Shown one piece after another: positions 23,663 to 32,073 of a stretch of DNA of 64,000 nucleotides. Numbering within the stretch: position 1 is the stretch's first letter; each line of letters starts with the position of its first letter. The notes below the pieces were generated by a model. The model was not told the DNA's origin, ran no database searches, and saw nothing but the letters and a program-made list of their open reading frames with translations. The position numbers were made by a program, and so were the translations under genes. Origin of the DNA: an uncultured bacterium (GTDB taxonomy: Bacteria; Planctomycetota; UBA1135; GCA-002686595); the NCBI GenBank assembly GCA_938083085.1, contig CALLKX010000048.1:62001-126000 (forward strand). The letters are read 5' to 3'.

Positions 23663-24973
23663 ATGCGCCTCATCCAGATCACCGGCCTTCCCCTCGCGCT
23701 CGTCGCCCTCGCTGCCGTTGGCTCCGCGCAGGCGCCCCCCGGTTATTACGCCAGCGTGGACACGAGCACCGCGGCGACCCTGCGTAGTTCGCTGCACTCG
23801 GTCATCGACGACCACACGAAGTACCCGTACACGAGCAGCTCGACCGACACCTGGGACATCTTGGGCCTCGCACAGCGCGACCCCTCGAGCTCGTCGCGCA
23901 TCCTCGACGTCTACAGGAACCGCAGCTTCGTCCGCCAGTCCGGGGGGAACTCCTTCTACAACCGGGAGCACAGCTGGCCGACCTCTTATGGGTTCCCGAG
24001 CAACGTGTCGAGCAACATGCCGTTCACGGACTGCCACATGCTCTTCCTGTGCGACAGCGGCTACAACTCAAGCCGGAGCAACAAGCCGTTCGGGAATTGC
24101 ACCGCCGGCTGCGGAGAGCTCACCACCGACTCCAACGGAGGCGCCGGCGGCGGGAGCGGCGTCTTCCCAGGTCAGTCCAACTGGACCTCTGGCTCGTTCA
24201 CCAACGGGACCTTCCAGGTCAACGTGATCAGGAAGGGCGACATCGCCCGCGCGCTGCTGTACGCAGACGTGCGGTACGAGGGCGGCTCCCACGGCGTCAC
24301 CGGGGTCTCGGAGCCGGACCTCATCCTCACGGACAACACCGGCCAGATCGCGGCGTCCAACACCGGTCAGAATGAACCGGTCGCGTACATGGGCAGGCTC
24401 GCGGTGCTCCTCGACTGGCACTACGCCGACCCGGTGGACGTGTTTGAGCGGACCCGCAACGACGTCGTGGCCTCGTACCAGGGCAACCGCAATCCGTTTG
24501 TTGACCACCCCGAGTGGGTCGACTGCCTGTTCGCCGGGCTGTGTGAGCCCGGGTTCCCCTACTGCTCCCCCGCCGCCTCGAACTCCACCGGGCAGCCGGC
24601 CATCATCGAAGGCCGCGGCAGCGTGGTGATCGCCGACGACGACTTCCGGCTACTCGCGAATCAGCTGCCGACGCAGTCCGCGGGCTTCTTCCTGTGCAGC
24701 CAGACCCAGGGCTTCATCCCCAACCCGGGCGGGAGCGCGGGCAACATCTGCCTCGGGGGCAACATCGGCCGCGTCGTCGGGGGTCAAATCCTCAACTCCA
24801 GCTTCTTCGGGAGCTTCGCGGTGGCGGTCGACTTCACCGCGCTGCCTCAGCCCACCGGCCCGGTCAACGCGATGATCGGTGAGACCTGGAACTTCCAGGC
24901 CTGGTACCGGGACGCGGTCGCTGGACAGGTGACGAGCAACTTCACGGACGCCTGGTCTGTGACCTGGCAGTGA
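23663..24973 (+). CDS. Secreted endonuclease I-family nuclease with the shared C-terminal module (copy 2)
   Basis: A 436-residue exported enzyme. After a signal peptide (LPLALVALAAVGSAQA) comes an endonuclease I domain: YNREHSWP with the general-base His near residue 103, then FTDCHMLFLCDSGYNSSRSNKPFG, matching the DxHxLxP...N..RSN.PFG pattern of this His-Me finger family. These enzymes cut DNA or RNA non-specifically outside the cytoplasm. Residues about 295-436 are the shared module (PYC, NSTG, NPGGSAGNICLGG, NIGR, GETWNFQAWYRDAV, SNFTD). ATG 23663 precedes the signal peptide. Likely role: extracellular nucleic acid degradation for nutrients, with the module holding or sorting the enzyme. 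Confidence 0.9.
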   Translation: MRLIQITGLPLALVALAAVGSAQAPPGYYASVDTSTAATLRSSLHSVIDDHTKYPYTSSSTDTWDILGLAQRDPSSSSRILDVYRNRSFVRQSGGNSFYNREHSWPTSYGFPSNVSSNMPFTDCHMLFLCDSGYNSSRSNKPFGNCTAGCGELTTDSNGGAGGGSGVFPGQSNWTSGSFTNGTFQVNVIRKGDIARALLYADVRYEGGSHGVTGVSEPDLILTDNTGQIAASNTGQNEPVAYMGRLAVLLDWHYADPVDVFERTRNDVVASYQGNRNPFVDHPEWVDCLFAGLCEPGFPYCSPAASNSTGQPAIIEGRGSVVIADDDFRLLANQLPTQSAGFFLCSQTQGFIPNPGGSAGNICLGGNIGRVVGGQILNSSFFGSFAVAVDFTALPQPTGPVNAMIGETWNFQAWYRDAVAGQVTSNFTDAWSVTWQ

Positions 24974-25317
24974 CCTGACCCTGACCCTGGCTGGGACCTG
25001 ATCCCGGCTGGGATCTGGCGAGACCGCCCCCCCCCTCAGGGGGCAGAGATCGAGGCGAGGTCGGCAGCGCGCCACAGGAGGCACCCAAAAGGTGCCTTGA
25101 GCGGGGGCTCCGCTCCCCAGGTCCAGCTCGCTGCCAACGGCTTGGAGGCCACCGGCAAGAGGGAGGGCGCGACTCCTCGCGCGCGATCGCCCGGAGCCCA
25201 TGCCTGCCTTGGCCGCGGCCGACGGCCGCGGATCCCGGCTGCGGCTCCCGGCTGCGGCTCCCGGTTTCCCGGCGAGGGCGCGAGCAACGCTGAGCCCCGA
25301 CCTTTAGCCTCACGTTC
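24974..25317. other. Repeat-containing intergenic region upstream of polA (344 bp)
   Basis: The first 50 bp after the nuclease stop are a degenerate run of TGACCC/TGGCTGGGACC units beginning at the stop codon itself. The middle has no recognisable gene. A palindrome and a 13-bp tandem repeat lie at 25213-25265, about 50 bp before polA. The polA promoter should be here but was not identified. Confidence 0.5.
25213..25265. repeat. Palindrome (9-1-9 bp) followed by a 13-bp tandem repeat
   Basis: CCGCGGCCG-A-CGGCCGCGG at 25213-25231 is a perfect inverted repeat with a 1-bp centre. It is followed by GATCCCGGCTGCG and GCTCCCGGCTGCG and then a third, partial copy GCTCCCGG. The element sits within the polA upstream region. 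Confidence 0.75.
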
Positions 25318-28035
25318 ATGGGTCGACTCTTCCTCTTCGACGGCACCGCCGTCGCCTATCGGTCGCACTTCGCGATGATGCGCTCGGGCCTCTCGGCGCC
25401 TGACGGGCGCCCCACCGGCGCGACCTACGGCTTCACCATGGCCCTGCGCCGGATCCTCCGGGAGGAGGCCCCCGACCTGGTGGCCGTCGCCCTGGACGCC
25501 AAGGGACCAACGTTCCGGCACGAGCGCTACGCTGAGTACAAGGCGACCCGAGAGCGCGCGCCCGAGGAGATGATCGAGCAGCTGGAGGACATCCGCAGGA
25601 TCATCGCGGCCCACGGCGTGCAGCTCTTCGAGATCCCGGGCTACGAGGCCGACGACGTCATCGGCACCCTGGCCACGCGCGCCCGCGAGGCCGGACATGA
25701 GGTCCGGATCGTCACGGGCGACAAGGACCTCATGCAGCTTGTGGACCCCGGTCTGCAGCTGCACAACATCTTCAAGTCCGGCGTCGACCTGGTCATCGAG
25801 GGCCTCGAGGAGGTCGAGGCCAAGTTCGGGACCACCCCCGATCACGTCATCGACGTCCTCGCGATCATGGGCGACGCCTCGGACAACGTCCCTGGCGTGA
25901 AGGGGATCGGCGAGAAGGGTGCCAAGAAGCTCATCGCCGAGTTTGGCTCGGTCGCGGGCATTCTCGAGCGCATCGAGGAGGTGAAGGGGAAGACTCGAGA
26001 GAAGCTCGAGAACGACCGCGAGAACCTCCTCATGTCCCTCGAGCTCGTGACCATCGACACCGCCGTCCCCCTGGAGCGCGGCCTGGAGTCCATCACCCCC
26101 GCGATCCCCGATACCTCGGAGCTGCGGACGATCTTCCAGGATCTCGACTTCCGCAGCCTCGCCGACGAGATGAGCAGCGACGTCCAGGTGGACGGCGCTG
26201 GCGACCGCGAGGACGTCCTCATCCGGACGGAGGCCGAGCTTGAGCAGATGATCGTCGAGCTCACCGAGGCGGGCACCTTCGCCTGGGACACAGAGACCAC
26301 CGGACTCGCGGCGCTCCAGGTGGACCTCGTTGGCATGTCCTTCTGCTGCGAGGCCGGGCGAGCCTTCTACGTGCCCTTCAACCTCGACCCGCCCGTCCTC
26401 GCGGGCGGCGCCCCCGCGCTCCTCGACCGGCTCCGGCCCCTGATGACCGATCCCGAGCTGTTCCGGATCGCACAGAACGAGAAGTACGACGCCCTCGTCA
26501 TGGGCGCTCAGGGCGTGGACGTGCCGCCCCCCGCCTTCGACACGATGATCGCGAGCTTCACGATCCACGGGTCCAGCCGCCGCCACAACCTCGACCACCT
26601 CGCCCTGGTGGAGCTGGGGTTGACGAAGATCCCGACCTCGCACCTCATCGGCACGGGGAAGAAGCAGATCACCATGGCGCAGGTGCCCGTCGACGTCGTG
26701 GGCGAGTACGCCTGCGAGGACGCCGAGGTGACCTACCGCCTCTTCGAGCGCCTGTCCGTCGAGCTCAAGGAGACCGAGAACGAGACCCTCTTTCACGACC
26801 TGGAGATGCCGCTGGTCCGGGTGCTGACGCAGATGGAGCGCAGGGGAATCAAGCTCAACGTCCCCGCCATCCAGGAGCTGGGTAAGGAGCTCGAGCGCGA
26901 CATCGACACCGCCGAGCAGGACGTCCGCCGGCTGGCGGGCGAGCCTGGCTTGAAGGTGAACAGCCCCAAGGCCCTCGGGACGATCCTCTTCGAGAAGCTC
27001 CGCATCCAGGAGCAGGCTGGCGTCAAGCGAGTCAAGAAGACCAAGACCGGCTACGCCACGGACCAGGCGACCCTGAACGAGAACTACGGGGACGTGGAGA
27101 TCGTGCGGCGGCTGCTGGAGTACCGCGAGGTCGCCAAGCTCAAGAGCACCTACGTCGACGCGCTGCCCAACTTCGTGAACCCGAAGACGGGCCGTATTCA
27201 CTGCTCGTTCAGCCAGGCCGTCGCCGCCACGGGGCGCCTCGCCTCGAGCGACCCCAACCTCCAGAACATCCCCGTGCGCACCGAGCGCGGCCGCAGGCTC
27301 CGCTCCGCCTTCGTCCCGCGCGAGCCCGACGAGCACGGCAAGTGGGTGCTCCTCGCGGCGGACTACAGCCAGGTCGAGCTCCGGGTCCTGGCCCACCTCT
27401 GCGGCGATGAGAAGCTCGCCCAGGCCTTCCGGGACGGAAAGGACATCCACGCCTCCACGGCGTCGGTGATCTTCGATGTCTTCCCCGAGATGGTCGACCG
27501 CACCATGCGGAGCCAGGCCAAGGCCATCAACTTCGGCCTGCTCTACGGCATGGGCCCCCAGCGGCTCGCGAGGGAGACGGGGCTCACCGTCCCCGAAGCG
27601 CGGGCCTTCATCGACCGCTACTTCGCCGCCTTCCCGAGCGTCCGCGGCTGGATCGACGGCGTGCTCGCTGGCGCCCGAGAGCACGGCTACGTGGAGACCC
27701 TCATGGGCCGCCGCCGGCAGATGCCCGACATCAACTCCTCGAACCAACGGGCACGCGTGGCCTCGGAGAACGCGGCGGTCAACACCCCGGTCCAGGGGTC
27801 CGCGGCCGACATCATCAAGCGCGCCATGATCAAGCTGGATCAGCGCCTGGATGAGTCCGACCTCGCCGCACAGCTGCTCCTCCAGGTCCATGACGAGCTG
27901 GTGCTCGAGGTCCCGGAGCGGGAACTGGACGCCACCATCGCGATGGTCAAGGACGCCATGGAGAACGCCGTGGAGCTCGATGTCCCGCTCGTGGTGGACT
28001 TCGGCTGGGGCGCGGACTGGCTCGAGGCGCACTGA
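25318..28035 (+). CDS. polA: DNA polymerase I
   Basis: A 905-residue three-domain polymerase. The N-terminal 5'-nuclease (about 1-290) has LFLFDGTAVAYRS, YEADDVIGTLA, VTGDKDLMQL and the helix-hairpin-helix NVPGVKGIGEKGAKKL. The 3'-5' exonuclease domain (about 300-490) keeps its acidic residues (FAWDTETTGL, FDTMIASF, YACEDAEVTYRL), so proofreading should be active. The polymerase domain has motif A DYSQVELRVLAH, motif B RSQAKAINFGLLYG and motif C QVHDELVLEVP. It fills gaps and removes primers in replication and repair. The start ATG directly opens the conserved GRLFLFDG strand. A tandem-repeat array begins exactly at its stop codon. Confidence 0.97.
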   Translation: MGRLFLFDGTAVAYRSHFAMMRSGLSAPDGRPTGATYGFTMALRRILREEAPDLVAVALDAKGPTFRHERYAEYKATRERAPEEMIEQLEDIRRIIAAHGVQLFEIPGYEADDVIGTLATRAREAGHEVRIVTGDKDLMQLVDPGLQLHNIFKSGVDLVIEGLEEVEAKFGTTPDHVIDVLAIMGDASDNVPGVKGIGEKGAKKLIAEFGSVAGILERIEEVKGKTREKLENDRENLLMSLELVTIDTAVPLERGLESITPAIPDTSELRTIFQDLDFRSLADEMSSDVQVDGAGDREDVLIRTEAELEQMIVELTEAGTFAWDTETTGLAALQVDLVGMSFCCEAGRAFYVPFNLDPPVLAGGAPALLDRLRPLMTDPELFRIAQNEKYDALVMGAQGVDVPPPAFDTMIASFTIHGSSRRHNLDHLALVELGLTKIPTSHLIGTGKKQITMAQVPVDVVGEYACEDAEVTYRLFERLSVELKETENETLFHDLEMPLVRVLTQMERRGIKLNVPAIQELGKELERDIDTAEQDVRRLAGEPGLKVNSPKALGTILFEKLRIQEQAGVKRVKKTKTGYATDQATLNENYGDVEIVRRLLEYREVAKLKSTYVDALPNFVNPKTGRIHCSFSQAVAATGRLASSDPNLQNIPVRTERGRRLRSAFVPREPDEHGKWVLLAADYSQVELRVLAHLCGDEKLAQAFRDGKDIHASTASVIFDVFPEMVDRTMRSQAKAINFGLLYGMGPQRLARETGLTVPEARAFIDRYFAAFPSVRGWIDGVLAGAREHGYVETLMGRRRQMPDINSSNQRARVASENAAVNTPVQGSAADIIKRAMIKLDQRLDESDLAAQLLLQVHDELVLEVPERELDATIAMVKDAMENAVELDVPLVVDFGWGADWLEAH

Positions 28036-28180
28036 GGCACTGGAGCTCTGAGACACTGGAGCTCTGAGACACTGGGGCACTGAGACACTGGGGCCCTGAG
28101 GCACTGGGGCCCTAAGGTCCTGACGCTCCCTCCTGGCTGAGGCACCTGGCTGAGGCGCCTGGCTGAGGCGCCTGAGGCGC
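28033..28180. repeat. Minisatellite-like array after polA (16-bp and 13-bp units)
   Basis: Five contiguous 16-bp units of the form TGAGRCACTGGRGCNC occupy 28033-28112, the first unit starting with the polA stop codon. After about 20 bp, three and a half copies of a 13-bp unit CTGGCTGAGGCRC follow (28133-28180). Units differ by single bases, as expected for slippage or unequal exchange. The rest of the gap to 28358 holds a weak hairpin (GCCCTTG/CAAGGGC, 28255-28270) and the AAGGAG ribosome binding site of the next gene. Confidence 0.9.
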
Positions 28181-28358
28181 GCAGGGGCGTGCTGTCCGGC
28201 CCACAGCGGGCCAGACCGCAGCGGAGGTGATGGCCCGCCTCTCCGTTCGGGACGGCCCTTGTCCAAGGGCTCTGACAGGGCCTGTTCGCCGCTCAAGGGA
28301 TCGCGGGATCGGGCCGATACCCCTGGTGGTGACACCACGCCCAAGGAGCCCATCGACC

Positions 28359-29243
28359 ATGCCCGCACCGAAAAGAGACCCGCAGATCATGACCCAGTCC
28401 GAGGCAACCTTCGCCATGGACTCCACCCCCGATCGCTGCGTGCTGCTCGACGGAGCAGGCTGCATCGTCCAGGCCAACGAGGCCTGGTCCAGCACCTCAC
28501 GCCAGACGGATGTGGTCCCGCTGGAGAACGCCCGTGAGGGCGCCGACTACATGGCGGCCATGGGACGCGCTGCGCTGAACGGCAACCGCGAGGCCGGCTC
28601 CATGCATGCGCAGATCCGGAAGATCCAGACGGGAGGAGCGGACCGCGCTCGCCTGGAGTTCGACCGCCCCCTTCGCACGGGCGGCGTCGTCCGGACGGTG
28701 GCCACCATCGAGCAGGTCACGGGCCGCGACCAGCGCCTGGTGCTCGTCGCCTTCACCACCGAGGTCACCAAGGGCGCCGTCCGCCCCACCGTCATCCCCG
28801 AGGCTGGCTTCAGTGTGCCGGCCGGGACCCGGTTCGAGCGCCTGACCGAGGCGCTCGAGCACTGCACCGCCCACGCCGCGGTCCTCGATGGCGAGGGCCG
28901 GATCGTGGCCGTCAACGCCGCGTGGCGACGCTTCACCATGGACACCGGGGGCGACCCCGCGCGGACCGGCGTGGGCGTCGACTACCTCGCCGTCTGCTCC
29001 GCGGCCGCCAAGGGCGGCGACGGGCGGGCCAACCGCTTCCTCCGCGAGCTCCAGGCCGTCCTGCGCGGAGAGCGCCACACCTTCACCGCGGACGCCCGCG
29101 TGGGCACCGGGGGCGAGGCTCGCCCGTTCCGCGGGCGCGCGACGGCTCTCAACCTCGAGGACGGGGTCTTCGTGCTCGTCACCCACACCTACCTGGATGC
29201 CGCCAGGACCCCCACGGCGTCCACGGTCCGCACGGCCGCGTGA
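28359..29243 (+). CDS. Tandem PAS-like domain protein without output domain
   Basis: A 294-residue protein with two related PAS-like domains. Repeat 1 (about 15-140) opens with RCVLLDGAGCIVQANEAWS; repeat 2 (about 160-290) opens with AAVLDGEGRIVAVNAAWRRF. Both continue with a GADYMAA/GVDYLAV segment and end in a strand before a hydrophobic tail (LVLVAFTTEVT, VFVLVTHTYLD). The start at ATG 28359 is supported by AAGGAG 11 bp upstream. There is no kinase, GGDEF, response-regulator or DNA-binding domain, so it probably acts by binding a partner. It stands alone between polA and dinB and is flanked on both sides by tandem-repeat arrays. Confidence 0.75.
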   Translation: MPAPKRDPQIMTQSEATFAMDSTPDRCVLLDGAGCIVQANEAWSSTSRQTDVVPLENAREGADYMAAMGRAALNGNREAGSMHAQIRKIQTGGADRARLEFDRPLRTGGVVRTVATIEQVTGRDQRLVLVAFTTEVTKGAVRPTVIPEAGFSVPAGTRFERLTEALEHCTAHAAVLDGEGRIVAVNAAWRRFTMDTGGDPARTGVGVDYLAVCSAAAKGGDGRANRFLRELQAVLRGERHTFTADARVGTGGEARPFRGRATALNLEDGVFVLVTHTYLDAARTPTASTVRTAA

Positions 29244-29584
29244 GTCCACGGCCGCGCCCGTCGCGGCCCCCCACGAAACACGCCCGCCCCAGCCATGAGC
29301 ACGGACGCCAGCGTGCTGTGCCAGGGGCACGAGGCAGAGGCTCCCGGTCAGAGGCTCCAGACCCGTCGTCCTGAAGCCAAGGTCCTGAAGTCGAGGTCCT
29401 GAAGTCGAGGTCCTGAGGCCGGGGCCCTGTAGCCGGGGCTCTGTGGCCGGGACTCTGTGGCCGGGGCTCTGTGGCCGGGGCTCCAAGATTCGGGCCCCCC
29501 AAGGAGGCGTTCCAAGCCTGGAAGCCCGCCCACCGAGGGGAGAGCCCTGGCCCCAGCGCCGGTCCCTGATCTCGAAGGACGGCC
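29244..29584. other. Intergenic region between convergent PAS and dinB genes (341 bp)
   Basis: No gene is supported here. The central third is the 14-bp tandem array at 29368-29479. The remainder is GC-rich sequence without a clear terminator. Confidence 0.5.
29368..29479. repeat. Tandem array of eight 14-bp units
   Basis: Eight contiguous 14-bp units drift gradually from GTCCTGAAGTCGAG at the left to GCTCTGTGGCCGGG at the right. Neighbouring units are more alike than distant ones, the pattern expected from stepwise duplication. The CTGA/CTGTGG core resembles the array after polA, on the other side of the PAS gene. Confidence 0.9.
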
Positions 29585-30913
29585 CTAGTCTTCGACCGGG
29601 AGGCCTCCAGGGCCCCCGGGGAACTCCCCATCAAGGCCGGGCTCCCTCCCGTCCGCACGCGAGGCCTCCCCCGTCGCGCCGGTGCCGTCACGCCCGCGGG
29701 GGAGGCTCTTGTCGAGGATGGCGGCGGGCACGACGACGCCCCGCCCGAACTTGCGCCGCAGCTTGTCGAGGCTCGGGGTCACCTTGGCCAGCTTCTCCGC
29801 CGAGGCGAGGTAGTCCCTCCTCGAAGAAGGCTCCGCCATGGCCCCGTTGAACAGGGTCGTCTGCACCGGCTGGCGCACGTCCTCGAGACGGCTGATCTGG
29901 ACGCCGAGCAGGCGCAAGGGACGGTCGTCAATCCGGTTGAGAAGCTCACTCGCGACCGAGTAGATGCGCGGCCCGAGGTTGGTGGCGTGGGCGAGCGTCT
30001 TCGTGCGCGTGACGGTCTTGAAGTCACTGAAGCGCGCCTTGAGGGTGACCGTCTTCCCGCGGAGGCCCTTGTCGCGGAGATAGAAGGCGACCTCCTCCGA
30101 GAAACTCATCAGCAGGCCGCGGAGCTCCTCCTGGTCGGAGATGTCCTCGGCGAAGGTGCGCTCCATCCCATGGGACTTCTCCTCCCGCCGCGGCGTCACC
30201 CTGCGGGGATCGATGCCGTGCGCGAGGTCGTGGATCCAGATCGCCGAGGCACCGAACTGACGGGCCACGACCCGGCGGGGGCGGCTCGCGAGATCTCCGA
30301 TGGTCCTCACCCCCATCGCTTGGAGGCGCTTCGCGGAGCGCGGCCCGACGCCGAAGATCTTCGACACGGGGAGCGGATCGAGGACGGACCGCTCCTCACC
30401 GTGCCGGATGACGCGGAACCCGTCGGGCTTGTCGAGGTCAGAGGCCAGCTTCGCGAGGAACTTGGTCGGGGCCACCCCGACCGAGGCCACGAGGCTCGTC
30501 TCGCGGAGAATGTCGTCCTTGATCCGCCGCCCGATCTGTTCGGCATCGCCGAACAATCGCTCGGACCCGCTGACGTCGAGGAACGCCTCGTCGAGGGAGA
30601 GCGGCTCGACCGTGGGCGTGTACCGACGGAAGATCGCCATCACCTGGCGGCTGACCGCCGTGTACTTGTCGAAGTCCGGCGGGAGCAGCACGAGGTCGGG
30701 ACACATTCGCCTCGCCACGGCGGTGGCGAGGGCGGAGTGCACGCCGAAGCGGCGCGCCTCGTAGCTCGCCGCTGCGATCACCCCCCGGCTGGCGGCCGGC
30801 CCGCCGACGCATACCGGCAACCCCTGCAGCGAGGGATTGTCGCGGATCTCTACAGACGCATAGAAGGCGTCCATGTCCACGTGGAGGATCGTCAGCGGGG
30901 GCGGGGTGGCCAT
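29585..30913 (-). CDS. dinB: DNA polymerase IV (Y-family translesion polymerase)
   Basis: A 442-residue Y-family polymerase. The catalytic acidic residues are in HVDMDAFYASVE at the N-terminus and SLDEAFLDVSGSERLFG near residue 105. The palm/fingers contain VCVGGPAASRGVIAAASYEAR, and the thumb helix-hairpin-helix is KIFGVGPRSAKRLQAMGV. The little-finger domain (about 235-360) includes SHGMERTFAEDI and VTLKARFSDFKTVTRT. The C-terminal 60 residues are a Gly/Asp/Arg-rich tail with no obvious beta-clamp motif; a clamp-binding motif may lie inside VTPSLDKLRRKFG. It bypasses damaged template bases. It is convergent with the PAS gene and divergent from the acyl cluster. Confidence 0.96.
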   Translation of the reverse strand: MATPPPLTILHVDMDAFYASVEIRDNPSLQGLPVCVGGPAASRGVIAAASYEARRFGVHSALATAVARRMCPDLVLLPPDFDKYTAVSRQVMAIFRRYTPTVEPLSLDEAFLDVSGSERLFGDAEQIGRRIKDDILRETSLVASVGVAPTKFLAKLASDLDKPDGFRVIRHGEERSVLDPLPVSKIFGVGPRSAKRLQAMGVRTIGDLASRPRRVVARQFGASAIWIHDLAHGIDPRRVTPRREEKSHGMERTFAEDISDQEELRGLLMSFSEEVAFYLRDKGLRGKTVTLKARFSDFKTVTRTKTLAHATNLGPRIYSVASELLNRIDDRPLRLLGVQISRLEDVRQPVQTTLFNGAMAEPSSRRDYLASAEKLAKVTPSLDKLRRKFGRGVVVPAAILDKSLPRGRDGTGATGEASRADGREPGLDGEFPGGPGGLPVED

Positions 30914-31024
30914 TTTGGTGGGTCGGCCGAGGCGGGCCGCGAGCCGTCCTCAAGTGTCAACGCCCGGGTCTCCGCCCGCAACCGGTCGCAGGCGAAGCCC
31001 CGAACCGGTAGGGTCTCCGCCTCA

Positions 31025-32059
31025 ATGCGGTTCGAGAATGTCCACATCGAGGCTCTGGGCCTCGCCTTGCCCCAGCAGGTCGTCACCTCGACAGACCTCG
31101 AGGGGCGGCTAGGTGCTCTCTACGAGCGCCTGGGGGTCTCCGTGGGCCGACTGGAACTCATGAGCGGGATCAAGGAGCGTCGCTTCTGGAAGCCGGGGAC
31201 GCGGCCCAGCGACGCGGCAGCCCGCGCCGGCAAGGACGCCATCGAACGCTCCGGGCTCGACCCGGCGAAGATCGGCTGTCTTGTCCACTCCTCGGTTTGC
31301 CGCGACTTCATGGAGCCCGCGACGGCCTCCGTGGTCCACGCCCGGCTCGGCCTCTCCACCGAGTGTGAGGCCTTCGACCTCTCGAACGCCTGCCTGGGGT
31401 TCGCCAACGCGATGTCGCTCCTGGCAAGCCGGATCGAGCGCGGCGAGCTCGAGGCTGCCCTGGTCGTGAGCGGCGAGGACGGCGGACCGCTAGTGGAGGA
31501 GACCATCGCCGCACTCCTGCGCGAGGGCGTGACCCGCCTGGACCTCAAGCGCGCCTATGCCTCGCTGACCATCGGCTCCGGCGCCGCGGCCATGGTCCTG
31601 ACGAGCTCCCGCATCTCGCGGTCCAGCCACCGCCTCCTCGGCGGGGTCGCCCGCGCCGCGACCGAGCACCACGAGCTCTGCAGCGGCGACCGCGTCAACG
31701 GATCGAGCGGGCCGCTCATGGAGACCGACTCCGAAGCCCTGCTGCAGGCCGGCAACGTCCTCGCAGCGCGAACCTGGCCCACATTCCTTGAGGAGCTCGG
31801 CTGGACCTCGGATCAGGTCGACCGCATCGTCACCCACCAGGTCGGCGCCCAGCACAAGCGGACGCTCTTCCAAATCCTCGGTCTCGACCACGCCCGCGAC
31901 TACACCTCGGTGGAGACCCTGGGCAACGTCGGCTCCGTCTCCCTGCCAGCCACGCTGGCGCTCGCAGCCCGCGACGATTTCATTCAACCCGGTCACCGCG
32001 TGGCCATGCAGGGTATCGGCAGCGGCCTCCACTGCTTGATGCTCGGCCTGGAGTGGTGA
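31025..32059 (+). CDS. 3-oxoacyl-ACP synthase III (KAS III)-like enzyme
   Basis: A 344-residue thiolase-fold condensing enzyme. The KAS III triad is complete: Cys in SNACLGFANAM near residue 122, His in THQVGAQHKR near 273 and Asn in ETLGNVGSVSLP near 303. The N-terminus includes MSGIKERRFW, typical of this group. These enzymes condense a CoA- or ACP-bound starter with malonyl-ACP or a second acyl unit. The divergence from housekeeping FabH (for example GEDGGPLVEETIAALLREG) suggests a specialised starter. It opens a co-directional run with an esterase, a regulator, KAS II, ACP and two CrtI-like enzymes. It could instead be OleA- or DarB-like. Confidence 0.88.
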   Translation: MRFENVHIEALGLALPQQVVTSTDLEGRLGALYERLGVSVGRLELMSGIKERRFWKPGTRPSDAAARAGKDAIERSGLDPAKIGCLVHSSVCRDFMEPATASVVHARLGLSTECEAFDLSNACLGFANAMSLLASRIERGELEAALVVSGEDGGPLVEETIAALLREGVTRLDLKRAYASLTIGSGAAAMVLTSSRISRSSHRLLGGVARAATEHHELCSGDRVNGSSGPLMETDSEALLQAGNVLAARTWPTFLEELGWTSDQVDRIVTHQVGAQHKRTLFQILGLDHARDYTSVETLGNVGSVSLPATLALAARDDFIQPGHRVAMQGIGSGLHCLMLGLEW

Positions 32060-32073
32060 GCAACGAGAAGCCA

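Noticed and set aside
28033-28180. CRISPR array
   Set aside because: The units are contiguous 16-bp and 13-bp repeats without spacers, and no cas genes are present.
25036-28368. A 1110-codon open frame on the minus strand opposite polA
   Set aside because: It is fully antisense to a complete DNA polymerase I, is His/Gly/Leu/Val-rich without domains, and is the usual third-position GC shadow of a high-GC gene.
29987-31024. A long N-terminal extension of the KAS III frame running antisense through dinB
   Set aside because: It overlaps a confident DNA polymerase IV gene on the other strand. The KAS III homology begins at ATG 31025.
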